From contig JAZAQT010000221.1 in the NCBI GenBank assembly GCA_036417435.1, positions 868,001-932,000 on the forward strand: DNA of 64,000 bases. Reading direction: 5' to 3'. The stretch is from Inia geoffrensis. Its lineage: Eukaryota; Chordata; Mammalia; Artiodactyla; Iniidae. The notes under the pieces are model-generated. The model was not told the DNA's origin and did no database searches. It worked only from the letters and a program-made list of their open reading frames with translations. This document shows, piece by piece, positions 33,490 through 47,316 of the stretch. Position numbers and translations under genes: made by a program. Position 1 is the first letter of the stretch; the number at the start of each line of letters is the position of its first letter.

Positions 33490-36400
33490 ATTCTGTCGCG
33501 TGTTCAGTTCCTCTTCACAGCCTTACTTCAGGATATTTTTGGATGATAGGGTTCATTTGTTACTCTGCAGGTTTGTGAAGTACAGTGTTTTTAAGTTTTT
33601 TTCTCAACTAGCTTTCTCGTGATCTTACCACAATACAGCAGAATTGCTTCAGGCCCTAATCTGGTTTCGGCATGGCATGCTGTGCCTTTGGTGAATTTTT
33701 CTTTCTGGTTGGAAATCAGAGTTCAATGTGCCCGTTCAAACACAGTTAGTTGCTCATTGGTTCTCCCTGTTCCTGTTAACCTTCAGAAGAAATTGCGAGC
33801 TTTGCCAAACAGGAGGTTAAACATTGTCTCTCATAATGTGGAGAGAGATAGTAAAGCTTATGGAAAGGGGATCCCGAGTAACAGGGGACCAAAACTGAGA
33901 TGAGTGTTAGAAAATTTGCTCGATCACTTGGTTGACCACAATTTGGGTTTCTCATGCATATTTTAACTGAAGGATGAATCCCTTAAACCTGGAGATTTGA
34001 AAGCCATGGAATGGGGACCATGCACTATTCCATCAAAGGGTCTTCATTCGCTCATGAAACCTCAGCAATCCTATCAGCCCCAAGTGTCCAGCCTTGTATC
34101 TCCCCCAGCTGTGTATGTAGAGAGAAATCCAGGTTTCATCACAAGCCCTGAATGAAAGAGTTAAGAATTTCTCTCTATTTCACTGTTTTTGTGTTTTGTT
34201 TTTGCAATTTATTTTTATAATAGGATATAGCTAATTTTCACTGCTGTGTTTGTGCCGCTGTACACACACATGATTCTATTACAGCGACCTACAAATACAT
34301 GGGTTTTAAGTTTCTTCGTGGTCAGGTATATTCCTAGGCAGTGAAAACAGGGTGTCAAGTCCATTTCGTTGAGCAAGGTGTAGGTCTTGTCTAGTATATA
34401 TTTGGCTTATGGAATGGTATCTGTACTAATTTCAACCTCTGCTCTTATACAGCCTCCCAACTCACCTTTTCCATTAAGCAACCTTAAGTTTCTTTGGTAA
34501 ATGTGAGACTATTGTGTTTTGTCATACAGTTCATGTGTAGCCGTGTTTACATTCTGGAATTAGTGATAACTTATGATGTTTCTTTTTCTGTGTGACTTAT
34601 TTCACTTAGAATCATCGTACCTAAACCACTTATTATGCTGCTACGGGCCTGGTGACATTAATTTCATTGCTGAGTAATATTCTATTGTACTTAAGTACCA
34701 CAACTTCTATATCTATTTTTTCTCTTTCTGGGCTATTGAAATTGTACCATAGTCGAGGTTCTTGTAAACAGAGCAGCCCCAAACTTTGGGGTGGCTGTGT
34801 CTTTTTCAGTTGAATTTTCCTAATCTGTAGGACCATAAGTGGAAGTGCCCTCGGTTCTGTAGCTTGGTTTTTTATATGTTTCAGAAAACACCGTATACTT
34901 CTCCAGAGTGGCTGTTGGCAATTTACATCCCACCCAACAGCATAAAAAGGCTGCCTGTTCTCCACTTTCTGTCCGGCCTCTCTGGATTTTACAATTTTTT
35001 CAGACAACTCTTTTGAGCATTGGGACGTGAGACTTCATTGTAGTGCGGATTTCCATTGCAGGCTTTCTTGGTTGGCCAAAAAGGGCGTATGCATATTTTC
35101 CTGAATATAATCAGGAAAAAATGCATATGCTCTTTTTGGCCATGTGCATCACTGTTGAAGTTGTGCCTCTTTCCCTATGCTTTAAATGTAATTCCAATCT
35201 ATCACTTGAAATCGCTTTCCTGCAATTCTCCCTCGCTTTCAAGTCTTCTTCGCATCTTTACTTCTATATATTTCTGGATGATAGCAGTCATTTGTAACTC
35301 TGCTGTTTTGTGAATTACAGTTCCTCTGAGCTCCTTTTTTCAGCTCCCTTTCTTGTGAGCTGACTGAAAAACTGCAAGATTGCTTCAATCCATATTCTTG
35401 TTTTCAGGCGACTTGCTGAGCCTTTGGTTAATACTTCTTCCTCATGTGAATTGAGAGTGAAATGTGCCCATCAAAGCCCTTACGGCTAATTTTTCATTGT
35501 TTCTCCCTCTTCCCATTGATCCTCTGTACTAATTGCAGACTGTGCAAAACAGGAAATTAAAGGCATTGACTATGCAAGTGGTGTGATTGTTAGTAAAGCG
35601 CTGGAAGGTTGATCCTGTGACCCAGTAGAGGAAAAATGAGGTGCGTTTTAGAAACCTTTCCCAATCACATGGTATACCATCTGTTGGGTTTCTCATGCAT
35701 GGTTTTGCTGTAAGAAGATTCCCTTAAACCTGGAGTGTTGTGACCCACGGAATGAGTAGCTTTAATTATTGTATTAGAGGTTCGGCATTTGCTCACCAAA
35801 GCTAACCAATCCTCACAGCCCCATGTGTCCAGCCTTATGTCTTATCCAGCTATGGGTTTCTATGTGAACAATCCACTTTGCATCACAGCCCCTGAATCAA
35901 TTTTGTACGAGTGTTTCTCTCTTTCTTTGTCTCTGTGTTTTGTTTTTAAATTTTATTTTTATAATGGTGTTTAGCTGATTATCACTGCTGTGTTTGTGCC
36001 ACTCTGCACACACTTGAGTCCCTTATGGAGATATATCAATATATAGGTTTTAAGATTCCTACTACTCACATATATTCCTCTGTGGTGAATAGGGTGTGTT
36101 GAGGCCAGTTCATTGAGCAAGGTGTAGATCTTGTCTATTACGTATTTGGTTTATTGAATGGTATCTGTGTTCATTTCAAACTCTGATTTTATGCATCACC
36201 CCACCTCACCTTTCCCCTTAAGCTGGCATAAGTGTGTTTTCTAAATGTGAGACACTCTTGTTTTGTAATTCAGTTGTTGTGCAGTCATATTTACATTCCC
36301 TCTATGAGTGATATCTTATGAAATGTTTCTTTTTCTGTGTGACTTAAGTCAAGCAGTATCGTCGAAACTCGATCCACTCTTTATGCTTCTACTAGCCTTA

Positions 36401-36913
36401 TTACATTGATTTCATAGTGAAGAGATATTCCATTGTGCGTAAGTACCACACCTTCCTTATCCATTGTTCTCTTTCCTGGGGTATTTAAGGTGTACTGAAG
36501 TCGAGGTTCTTGTAAACAGAGCAGCCCTAAACTTTGCTGTGCCTGTGTCTTTTTGATTTTTAGACTTCCCTAGATATGCTCCTGTGATTGCAAGTGCCCT
36601 ATGCTCTGTAGCTCTGCTTTTTAGATGATTTACAAACCAGGATACACTTCTCCAGAGTGCCTCTTCTCAGTTTACACACAGCCCATCAGTGTATAAAGGC
36701 TGCCTGTTCTCCATGGCCTGTCCTGCATTTCTGCGTTTTACAATTTTTTCAGATGGCCCTTTTGACCGGTGGGAAATGAGACTTCTTTGGTGTGCAGATT
36801 TGCATTGCTTGCTTTCTTGGTTGCCCATAAAGTGCATATGCGTGTTTTCCTGAATATATTCAGGAGAAGATGCATACGCCCTTTTTGGCCAACTGCACCA
36901 TTTTAGAAATCCT
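33490..36913 (+). repeat. Satellite monomers A and B of unit 3
   Basis: A is 33,490-35,224 and B 35,225-36,913. Hairpins lie at 35,072-35,142 and 36,821-36,892. B lacks one G at about 35,599 (AAGCGCTGG), a deletion shared with units 4 and 5. Confidence 0.78.
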
Positions 36914-38756
36914 GCCGCCTTGGGATGTAGGCAGAGTGCGAACTTTAGATGATTGATGCCGTCAGGGTGAGAAGCACTCACCAACGGCTTCCCTTAGGTT
37001 ACATTTTAACTGTCATTGATAGATGATGTCAATAAATATATCTATGCTTTTTCAGATTTTTTCCCCTTACACGTTATTGCAAAATATTGAGTGTAGTTCC
37101 CTATGCTATATAGTAGTTCCTTGTTGATGATCTACTTTATACATAACAGTGTGTATGTGTTAATCCCAAACTGTTAATTTATCCCTCCTCCCACTTTCCC
37201 CTTTGGTAATAATAAATTATAAGATTTTATACTTCTCAGAAATGGGGGAGCTGAAACAGAGGTATAATTTTCAATGGAAAAGCATTTAAAACAAGATTGA
37301 AGCTTTAACCAAGATTATTAGATGTGCATCCTTGGAAAGAAATCACTTCATTTCTCTAATATTGACCTGACAAATAAGACAAATCTTTTCACTGAACTTG
37401 CTTATAATAGAATGATGGAAATATAAAATGGAAGTGTTAGAAACATCTTATTTTACCCGAGCCTTATACACTGTTCTATGTTAATTACAGTTTGGCTCAC
37501 ACATCTGTTTATTGAAGTTACAATGTTATCAATTTCTGTTACTGATCCTCCACAATGGACCCCAACAAGTATCCCCCTGCCCAGTGTCATTGGAGCCAAC
37601 AGATCGAGACTGAGTTTGGTTCAGAAGCAAAGGAAACTATATTTTGATCAGAGAATGGAGAAGTGAGAGAATGCGCTACCCCACAGGCTGTGTGTTGGCC
37701 TGCTGTGTACAGGTCCTGTCAGAGTCAGTGGGAGGGAGGGGGCGGAGCTCTCAGAGGCCGGGTTGGATGCAGCTCAGGCTCTATATCTTGGAGCCTGCAC
37801 TGGGCCCCAGGAGCTGAAGTGTCGACCCAGCCATTCTGCAGTAGGAAATCTGGTCTAAAGTGCCGGGTGTGGCAGCTCTGCATGCGGGAACCTAGGAGCA
37901 CTTGAAATTAGGCAAATCACAAAGGGTAACAAAGGTTAGACTTTATTTTATTGCCCAGATTCTATTTTTATGTCCCAAGGATTTTTAATGGGCTTTGCTG
38001 GTGACAAAGCCCTCCTCTGCCTTTTGTCCCGTTCCTCATTCTTGGAGTGCTGAGTGTGCAGACCCCTCTTCTGTAACTGCTGAGTGCTGAGTTGGGAGCC
38101 CTCATACCCGGGGGTGAGGGTCAGAACTTCTCCCCAGCAGCCTCCAGGTGAGATTCATTGTCCCCAGAGCTGCTGCCTCCCTGCTCGTCCACCTGAGTAC
38201 CAGCATTGGAAGTGTTATAGATTCTAATGACCTTTAAGGGTACAGGAAAGGGATGTGCAGAGACAATGTGGAGGCAGGTTTTACCCCACTGCACATTTGT
38301 TAGGCCACCTTAGGCTGACCGTTTCTGTCAGCCTAGATGCTCTGACCAGCAGTCTTTGTTTTCTTCAATTAGGCCCCTGAATTAATGTAAAAACAGTACC
38401 AGGTGTCAGAGCCTTGCCTGCTCAACTCCCAGTCAGTCCAGGGTCAGTGGTGATGCAACACCATGATGGACACTGAGTCAACAGCCTTTTGAGGTAGCCA
38501 GGACTGCAGCTGGTCTTATTGGCCACCATCACCACGGTGGCTGTAGGCTTTTCTATGGTGACAATGTGATATATGGTTCCCCTGCCAAGCTTATTAGCTC
38601 CCCTCTGGGTGCAGTAAGCCCTGAAAGCAGTAGTCTACTCTTTTTTGACACACTCTTGTTGTTTTCTGAGAGAAACTCCAGGTAAAGTGATGGTTACACG
38701 AGTTGCCATGGGGCCCCGTTGCCCCCAGTTGTCTTTCTGGAGGTTGGAGTTGGAGG

Positions 38757-39837
38757 GTCTCCTCACTCGAGGTCAGTGTGCCCATGGAGCGAACCCTGCA
38801 ACCTCAGGGCATGTTTGGTGGTTAGGATCAACACATGGGGTCCTTTTCCCTTAGGAGGGAGGTGGCCTTTCAGGCTGCTGATTTCCAGGTTTTTAGATAC
38901 TGCCAGTATCCTGGCCAGATGTGGTGGTGGACCAAGCCCCTTGGTGACCGTAGTTTATCCTACCTGGTTAGCATTCTTGCGTTGTTCCTTTTCAAGTGGT
39001 CCCGGTTTTTGCACTAATACTCCAATGGCAATTCACCTTTCACCAGGAATGTAAAGGTCAAAGGGTTTAGCTAAATTAGGGAGTTCCAGGTCAAGGGTCT
39101 GAATTGACCGCTCTTTCCATTCTTGAAAGACCACTTCTGGATTCTATTCAAAAGGATCATCATCTTTTCCTTTCAGTGTTTCATATAGAGGCCCAGCTAT
39201 TAGACTGTAGTTCGGGATCCAGATGCAGCAAACCCCAGCCTCCCCAGGAACTCCTAAGCTGTCTTCTACTTTTAGAAGGGCTAAGGCTGCAAATGGTTTC
39301 TTCCCTTTCCTGGGATGGGCTTCTCAGACCTTCTGTGAGAACGAAGCCCAGGCAGGTCACCTTAGTGTGTGATATTTGAGCTTTTTCTTGGACAACTTCT
39401 ATCCTATATTGGCTTGGTAGTTCAGAGGCCTCCTTAGTAGAGCTGGCGATTAGATTGGTGTCTGCATATTGAAGGAGGGTTTCCTTTTCCAGAGGTAGAA
39501 CTTTTAGGTCTTTAGCTAAGCTTTCCCAAAGATGGTGTGGGAATTTTTATACCCTTGAGGCGAGGCGGCCCAGCAGTATTATTTTTGTTGTATGTTGAGT
39601 CCTGCCAGTCACGAGGCAAAATTTCTTGTGACTCTGGGACTAATGGAATGCAAAAGAAGGCATCATTGAAGTCTAATACAGAACACCATGTCCTGGTGGT
39701 TGGTAGAATGACTAGCAGTGTGTAGGAATTAGGAACTACTAGAGGTATACCCTCGGTGGCATAACTGACTGTCCTGACATCCTTTACCAGGTCCCCAGCG
39801 GCCCATTTGTCTCTCGTGGTCAGGCAATTACCAGGAT
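38757..39837 (-). pseudogene. Endogenous retrovirus pol remnant, unit 3
   Basis: Same remnant. Here the active-site box reads YADT (GTGTCTGCAT on + near 39,460), keeping the first Asp of the pair that units 1 and 2 have lost. The second is Thr in every unit. Confidence 0.78.
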
Positions 39838-41118
39838 ATGGAGCTCACCTGGGCAGGTACCTCACCCCCACCCCAGCTCATTGGGCTCTCCTGGTCAAGC
39901 CCCTCCCAGGATACAGATCTACCCTTGCAGGTACCGTGGCAGGGCTGGGCAAAGAGGAACCGTGCACATAGCCCTCATTGCAGAGCAACCTCAGCTCACC
40001 TGTCTCTCAGAGCTGACACAGAGCACCTCAGAGCAGGACTTGAACTAACAAACAGCAGCTCCGACATGTCTGTGACCCTGGGCATCACTCTGCAGGGCCT
40101 CCCTCTGCCTGGTCTTCCAGACACTTCCACTGCACCCAGGGCACCAAGCCGCTGCCTCCAGCCACCACTCACCCCTCCTCTCCCTGACATCTGTGTCCCT
40201 CTCATTAGGAGACGATTTTCTTGAAGCTGTCTCCCACTCATGGGCCAGATAAAATGATTCGAAAACAAGCCAGAGCTGCAGCCCCTTGTGTATCCGGACT
40301 TTCAAGAAACTACACCTGTTGCTTGGAGATCGCCCGTTCAGCAAGGTAAATTTTCTGCAACTGTGAGCCCCTGAGTAGTGAGGATTGGCTGACCTGTGCA
40401 GCCTGACCAATCGGGCCAGCCCTCCCCAGGTGTGCATGTTTTGAGGTCAATATAAACACCGCACCAGGCAGCAAGAGCCCCTGCAGCTCTGCCTGACACC
40501 ATATTCTCTGTCCTGTCATTAGTCTCGGGGCTGGGCTGGTGGGAGGGATTGAGAAGCCAAGGCTTTGTGAGAGGCCTAGTGTGAGTTGGGCTCTGCTGGA
40601 CTTTCTGCAGCAGTTTCCAGGCTGCCACCTGCTAAAGAAGAAGATCTGTCACCTATAACTGCTGCTGGAATTTCTCCCTGGGCAGAGGTGAGGGAGGAAA
40701 AAAAGCAGTGGGGGCGGGACAGGAGGGGTTTCTCAGGCAGGGAAATGGAAGGCTTCCAGAAGAGCACCCAGGGCCAGGACCATCCTGGCTGGCCTGCAGG
40801 CACCAAGTCGGCCGGCATGCTGTCACTTGTGTGGCTCCACGGCCCTTCCTCTAGGCTTTCAAGTCCTTGCACATATTCAGGTGTTTTACCTGGGAAGGGT
40901 GGGAACAGTTCAGCAGCAGCTGGCCTGGGCCTCAGCTCACGTTTACTCACAGAGGTCTCGGCACAGTCCCCCAGCTTTACAATGAGGACACTTGTTGCGT
41001 GGGGGCTGCTGGTTGAATGGGAGATGATTCCCCTCACTGACCAACTTCAGAATTGTTTACAACTGGAGCAAGTGCCCTGATACGGTTTTCCTCTGTGTAA
41101 CTGGTGGGTTCTGTTTAG

Positions 41119-41997
41119 TTTTTTTTTTTTTTTTTTTCTTTATTTTGGGTTCTAGGTAGATTTTATTCCTCTTTTTTGTATTTACAGATATAAGCATGGA
41201 AATAATGTATTCATATAAATGCACGTATGTGAAGGGAAGAACCTTTTTTTCTGTTTTAATTGTTTTTTAAATTTTGAAATATATTTTAGTTTTTTATACA
41301 GCAGGTTTTTATTGGTTATCTATTTTACACTTGGTTATCTATTTATCTATTGGTTATCTATTTTATACATATAAATGCCAATCTGAATCTCTCAACTCCT
41401 CCCACCACCTAACCCCCACAGCTTTCCCCACTTGATGTCCATATGTTTTTTTCTCTACATCTGTTGCTCTATTTCTGCCTTGCAAACTGGTTCATCTGCA
41501 CAATTTTTCTAGGTTCCACATATATGAATTCATATACAATATTTGTTTTTCTCTTTCTGACATACTTCACTCTCTATGACAGTCTCTAGATCCATTGACA
41601 TCTCTACAAATGATCCAACTTCATTCATTCTTATGGCTGAGTAATATTCCATTTTATATATGTATCATCTCTTTATGCATTCATGTGTCTGTGGACATTT
41701 AGGTTGCTTCCATTACCTGGCTATTATAGTGATGCAATGAACTTTGTGGTGAAAACCTCCTCTTTATTTTTGTTTTTTTTCTGGATATATGCCCAGGAGT
41801 GAGATGGCTGGATCATATGGTAATTTATGGTTAGTTTTTAAGGAACCTCCATGCTGTTCTCTATTGTAACTGTATCAATTTACATTCCCAACAATAGTGG
41901 AAGAGTTTTCCTTTTCTCCACACCATTCGAGCCTTTGTTGTTTGCAGAATTTCTGATAATGCCCATTCTAACAGGTGTGAGGTGATACTTCATTGTT
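41119..41997 (-). mobile_element. Antisense LINE-1 3' end, unit 3
   Basis: Same insertion with identical ends and a T19 tail. A private G-to-T change gives AAGAGTTTTCCTTTTC near 41,910. Confidence 0.85.
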
Positions 41998-43892
41998 GAG
42001 TTTATTTCTTTGAGCAAGGAGTAGGTCCTGTCTATTACATACTTGGCTTATGGAATGGTTTTTGGGCTAATTTCAATCTCTGGTTTTATGACGCACCCCA
42101 ACTCAACTTTCCCCTTAAAAAAAGCATAAGATTGTTTCCTAAAAGTGAGACTCTGTTGTGTTTTGTAATTCAGTTCATGTGTAGCCAAGTTTACATTCCC
42201 TTTATTAGTGATAACTTATAAGAATTTTCTTTTTCTGTGTGACTTATTTCACATAGAATCATCGTACTGGAATCCATTCATTTTGCTTCTACAGGCCTGA
42301 TTACATTAATATCACTGTTGAGTGACATTTCATTATACAAAAGAAGCACAAGGTCTTTATCCATTTTTTTCTGTCCAGGATATATAAGTTGTACTGTAGT
42401 GGACATTGCTGAAAACACAGCAGTCCTAAATATTGGGGTGGCTGTGTCTTCCTCCTTTAAATTTTCCTAAGCTATAGGGCCATAAGTGGAAGTGCCCTAG
42501 GCTCTGTGGCTTTGATTTTTAGATGTTTCAGGAAACACCATACACATCTCCACAGTACTCGTTGGCAATTTACATCCCGCCAATCAGCATAACCAAGCTC
42601 CCTGTACTCCATGGCCAGTCCTGTCTCTCGGGATTTTACACTTTTTTCAGACGACACTTTAAAGCGGTGGGAAGTGAGACTTCATTGTAGTGCAAATTTC
42701 CATTACAGGCTTGTTTGTTGGCCAAAAAGAGGGTATGCGTTTTTTCTGGAATATATTCAGGAAAAAACACATACGCCCTTTTTGGCTAAGTGTATCATTG
42801 TCGAAGTGCTGCCTCTTTTCCTTTACTTTCAGAGCAATTTTAATCTACCACCGGATATCTGTTTTCTGCAATTCTGCCTCGCGTTCAAGTCCTCTTCACA
42901 GCCTTCCTTCAATATATTTTTGGATGATAGGGGTCATGTGTAATTGTGCAGGATTGTGAATTACAGTGTTCAAAAAGCTCCTTTTTTCAACTAGCTTCCT
43001 TGTGAGCTGACTGCAAAACCGAAGAATTGCTTCAGGCCCTAACCTGGTTCTGGCAAGGCACGCTGAGCCTTTGGTGAATTCTTCTCCCTGGTGGGAAATC
43101 AGAGTTCAATGTGCCCGTCCAAACACATAGAGATAGTCCCTCATTGGATCTCCTTATTCCTGGTCATCTTCTACAGAAATTACTAACTGTGAAACCGTTC
43201 ATCTGGAGCCGTGTTTATACTCCCGGTGTTAATGATATGTTGTGATGTTTCTTTTTCTGTGTGACTTATTTCACTTAGAAGCATCGTACCTACATCCACT
43301 CATTATGCTGCTACTGGTCTGTTGCCATTGATTTCGTTGTTGAGTGATATTCCATTGTAGGGATGTACCACAACTTCTATATCCATTTTTCTCTTTCTGG
43401 GCTATTGAAGTTGTACCATAGTCAAGATTCCCGTAAACAGAGCAGCCCCAAGTTTTGGTGTGGCTGTGTCTTTTTCATTTAAATTTTCCGAATCTATAGC
43501 ACCATAAGTGGAAGTGCCCTAGGCTCTCTAGCTTGTTTTCTTCTTTGTTTCAGGAAACACCATCCACTTCTCCAGAGCGGCTGTTGGCAATTTGCATCCC
43601 ACCCATCAGCATAACAAGGCTGCCGGTTCTCCCTGGTCTGTCCTGCTCGTCTGGATTTTACACTTTTTTCGGACGACGCTTTTGAGCGGTGGGAAGTGAC
43701 ACTTCATTGTAGTGTGGATTTCAGTTACAGGCTTGCTTGGTTGGCCAAAAAGGGCGTATGCCTTTTTTCCTGAATATATTCGGAAAAAACGCACAAGCAA
43801 TTTTTGGCCAAGTGTGTCATTGTCGAAGTTCTGCCTCTTTTCCTATTTTTTCAGAGCAATTCCTATTTACCGCCTGAAAACATTTTCCTGCA
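41998..43892 (+). repeat. Satellite monomers C and D of unit 3
   Basis: C is 41,998-42,870 and D 42,871-43,892. Hairpins lie at 42,718-42,789 and 43,741-43,811. The D hairpin's right arm carries two private changes (GCACAAGCAATTTTTGGCC), which weaken its pairing. Confidence 0.78.
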
Positions 43893-46800
43893 ATTCTGTC
43901 ACGTGTTCAGTTCCTCTTCACAGCCTTACTTCAGGATATTTTTGGATGATAGGGTTCATTTGTTACTCTGCAGGTTTGTGAAGTACAGTGGTTTTAAGTT
44001 TTTTTCTCAACTAGCTTTCTCGTGATCTTACCACAATACAGCAGAATTGCTTCAGGCCCTAATCTGGTTTCGGCATGGCATGCTGTGCCTTTGGTGAATT
44101 TTTCTTTCTGGTTGGAAATCAGAGTTCAATGTGCCCGTTCAAACACAGTTAGTTGCTCATTGGTTCTCCCTGTTCCTGTTAACCTTCAGAAGAAATTGCG
44201 AGCTTTGCCAAACAGGAGGTTAAACATTGTCTCTCATAATGTGGAGAGAGATAGTAAAGCTTATGGAAAGGGGATCCCGAGTAACAGGGGGCAAAAACTG
44301 AGATGAGTGTTAGAAAATTTGCTCGATCACTTGGTTGACCACAATTTGGGTTTCTCATGCATATTTTAACTGAAGGATGAATCCCTTAAACCTGGAGATT
44401 TGAAAGCCATGGAATGGGGACCATGCACTATTCCATCAAAGGGTCTTCATTCGCTCATGAAACCTCAGCAATCCTATCAGCCCCAAGTGTCCAGCCTTGT
44501 ATCTCCCCCAGCTGTGTATGTAGAGAGAAATCCAGGTTTCATCACAAGCCCTGAATGAAAGAGTTAAGAATTTCTCTCTATTTCACTGTTTTTGTGTTTT
44601 GTTTTTGCAATTTATTTTTATAATAGGATATAGCTAATTTTCACTGCTGTGTTTGTGCCGCTGTACACACACATGATTCTATTACAGCGACCTACAAATA
44701 CATGGGTTTTAAGTTTCTTCGTGGTCAGGTATATTCCTAGGCAGTGAATACAGGGTGTCAAGTCCATTTCGTTGGGCAAGGTGTAGGTCTTGTCTAGTAT
44801 ATATTTGGCTTATGGAATGGTATCTGTACTAATTTCAACCTCTGCTCTTATACAGCCTCCCAACTCACCTTTTCCATTAAGCAACCTTAAGTTTCTTTGG
44901 TAAATGTGAGACTATTGTGTTTTGTCATACAGTTCATGTGTAGCCGTGTTTACATTCTGGTATTAGTGATAACTTATGATGTTTCTTTTTCTGTGTGACT
45001 TATTTCACTTAGAATCATCGTACCTAAACCACTTATTATGCTGCTACGGGCCTGGTGACATTAATTTCATTGCTGAGTAATATTCTATTGTACTTAAGTA
45101 CCACAACTTCTATAACTATTTTTTCTCTTTCTGGGCTATTGAAATTGTACCATAGTCGAGGTTCTTGTAAACAGAGCAGCCCCAAACTTTGGGGTGGCTG
45201 TGTCTTTTTCAGTTGAATTTTCCTAATCTGTAGGACCATAAGTGGAAGTGCCCTCGGTTCTGTAGCTTGGTTTTTTATATGTTTCAGAAAACACCGTATA
45301 CTTCTCCAGAGTGGCTGTTGGCAATTTACATCCCACCCAACAGCATAAAAAGGCTGCCTGTTCTCCACTTTCTGTCCGGCCTCTCTGGATTTTACAATTT
45401 TTTCAGACAACTCTTTTGAGCATTGGGACGTGAGACTTCATTGTAGTGCGGATTTCCATTGCAGGCTTTCTTGGTTGGCCAAAAAGGGCGTATGCATATT
45501 TTCCTGAATATAATCAGGAAAAAATGCATATGCTCTTTTTGGCCATGTGCATCACTGTTGAAGTTGTGCCTCTTTCCCTATGCTTTAAATGTATTTCCAA
45601 TCTATCACTTGAAATCGCTTTCCTGCAATTCTCCCTCGCTTTCAAGTCTTCTTCGCATCTTTACTTCTATATATTTCTGGATGATAGCAGTCATTTGTAA
45701 CTCTGCTGTTTTGTGAATTACAGTTCCTCTGAGCTCCTTTTTTCAGCTCCCTTTCTTGTGAGCTGACTGAAAAACTGCAAGATTGCTTCAATCCATATTC
45801 TTGTTTTCAGGCGACTTGCTGAGCCTTTGGTTAATACTTCTTCCTCATGTGAATTGAGAGTGAAATGTGCCCATCAAAGCCCTTACGGCTAATTTTTCAT
45901 TGTTTCTCCCTCTTCCCATTGATCCTCTGTACTAATTGCAGACTGTGCAAAACAGGAAATTAAAGGCATTGACTATGCAAGTGGTGTGATTGTTAGTAAA
46001 GCGCTGGAAGGTTGATCCTGTGACCCAGTAGAGGAAAAATGAGGTGCGTTTTAGAAACCTTTCCCAATCACATGGTATACCATCTGTTGGGTTTCTCATG
46101 CATGGTTTCGCTGTAAGAAGATTCCCTTAAACCTGGAGTGTTGTGACCCACGGAATGAGTAGCTTTAATTATTGTATTAGAGGTTCGGCATTTGCTCACC
46201 AAAGCTAACCAATCCTCACAGCCCCATGTGTCCAGCCTTATGTCTTATCCAGCTATGGGTTTCTATGTGATCAATCCACTTTGCATCACAGCCCCTGAAT
46301 CAATTTTGTACGAGTGTTTCTCTCTTTCTTTGTCTCTGTGTTTTGTTTTTAAATTTTATTTTTATAATGGTGTTTAGCTGATTATCACTGCTGTGTTTGT
46401 GCCACTCTGCACACACTTGAGTCCCTTATGGAGATATATCAATATATAGGTTTTAAGATTCCTACTACTCACATATATTCCTCTGTGGTGAATAGGGTGT
46501 GTTGAGGCCAGTTCATTGAGCAAGGTGTAGATCTTGTCTATTACGTATTTGGTTTATTGAATGGTATCTGTGTTCATTTCAAACTCTGATTTTATGCATC
46601 ACCCCACCTCACCTTTCCCCTTAAGCTGGCATAAGTGTGTTTTCTAAATGTGAGACACTCTTGTTTTGTAATTCAGTTGTTGTGCAGTCATATTTACATT
46701 CCCTCTATGAGTGATATCTTATGATATGTTTCTTTTTCTGTGTGACTTAAGTCAAGCAGTATCGTCGAAACTCGATCCACTCTTTATGCTTCTACTAGCC

Positions 46801-47316
46801 TTATTACATTGATTTCATAGTGAAGAGATATTCCATTGTGCGTAAGTACCACACCTTCCTTATCCATTGTTCTCTTTCCTGGGGTATTTAAGGTGTACTG
46901 AAGTCGAGGTTCTTGTAAACAGAGCAGCCCTAAACTTTGCTGTGCCTGTGTCTTTTTGATTTTTAGACTTCCCTAGATATGCTCCTGTGATTGCAAGTGC
47001 CCTATGCTCTGTAGCTCTGCTTTTTAGATGATTTACAAACCAGGATACACTTCTCCAGAGTGCCTCTTCTCAGTTTACACACAGCCCATCAGTGTATAAA
47101 GGCTGCCTGTTCTCCATGGCCTGTCCTGCATTTCTGCGTTTTACAATTTTTTCAGATGGCCCTTTTGACCGGTGGGAAATGAGACTTCTTTGGTGTGCAG
47201 ATTTGCATTGCTTGCTTTCTTGGTTGCCCATAAAGTGCATATGCGTGTTTTCCTGAATATATTCAGGAGAAGATGCATACGCCCTTTTTGGCCAACTGCA
47301 CCATTTTAGAAATCCT
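43893..47316 (+). repeat. Satellite monomers A and B of unit 4
   Basis: A is 43,893-45,627 and B 45,628-47,316. Hairpins lie at 45,475-45,545 and 47,224-47,295. The CGCG near the start of A has become CACG (ATTCTGTCACGTG), as in unit 5. Confidence 0.78.

Larger units (their letters stand above)
33490..43892 (+). repeat. 10.4-kb satellite higher-order unit 3
   Basis: 10,403 bp. Together with units 4 and 5 it forms a closer group, defined by the single-base deletion near 35,599, GTGTCTGCAT near 39,460 and TTGAGGCGAGG near 39,557. Confidence 0.93.
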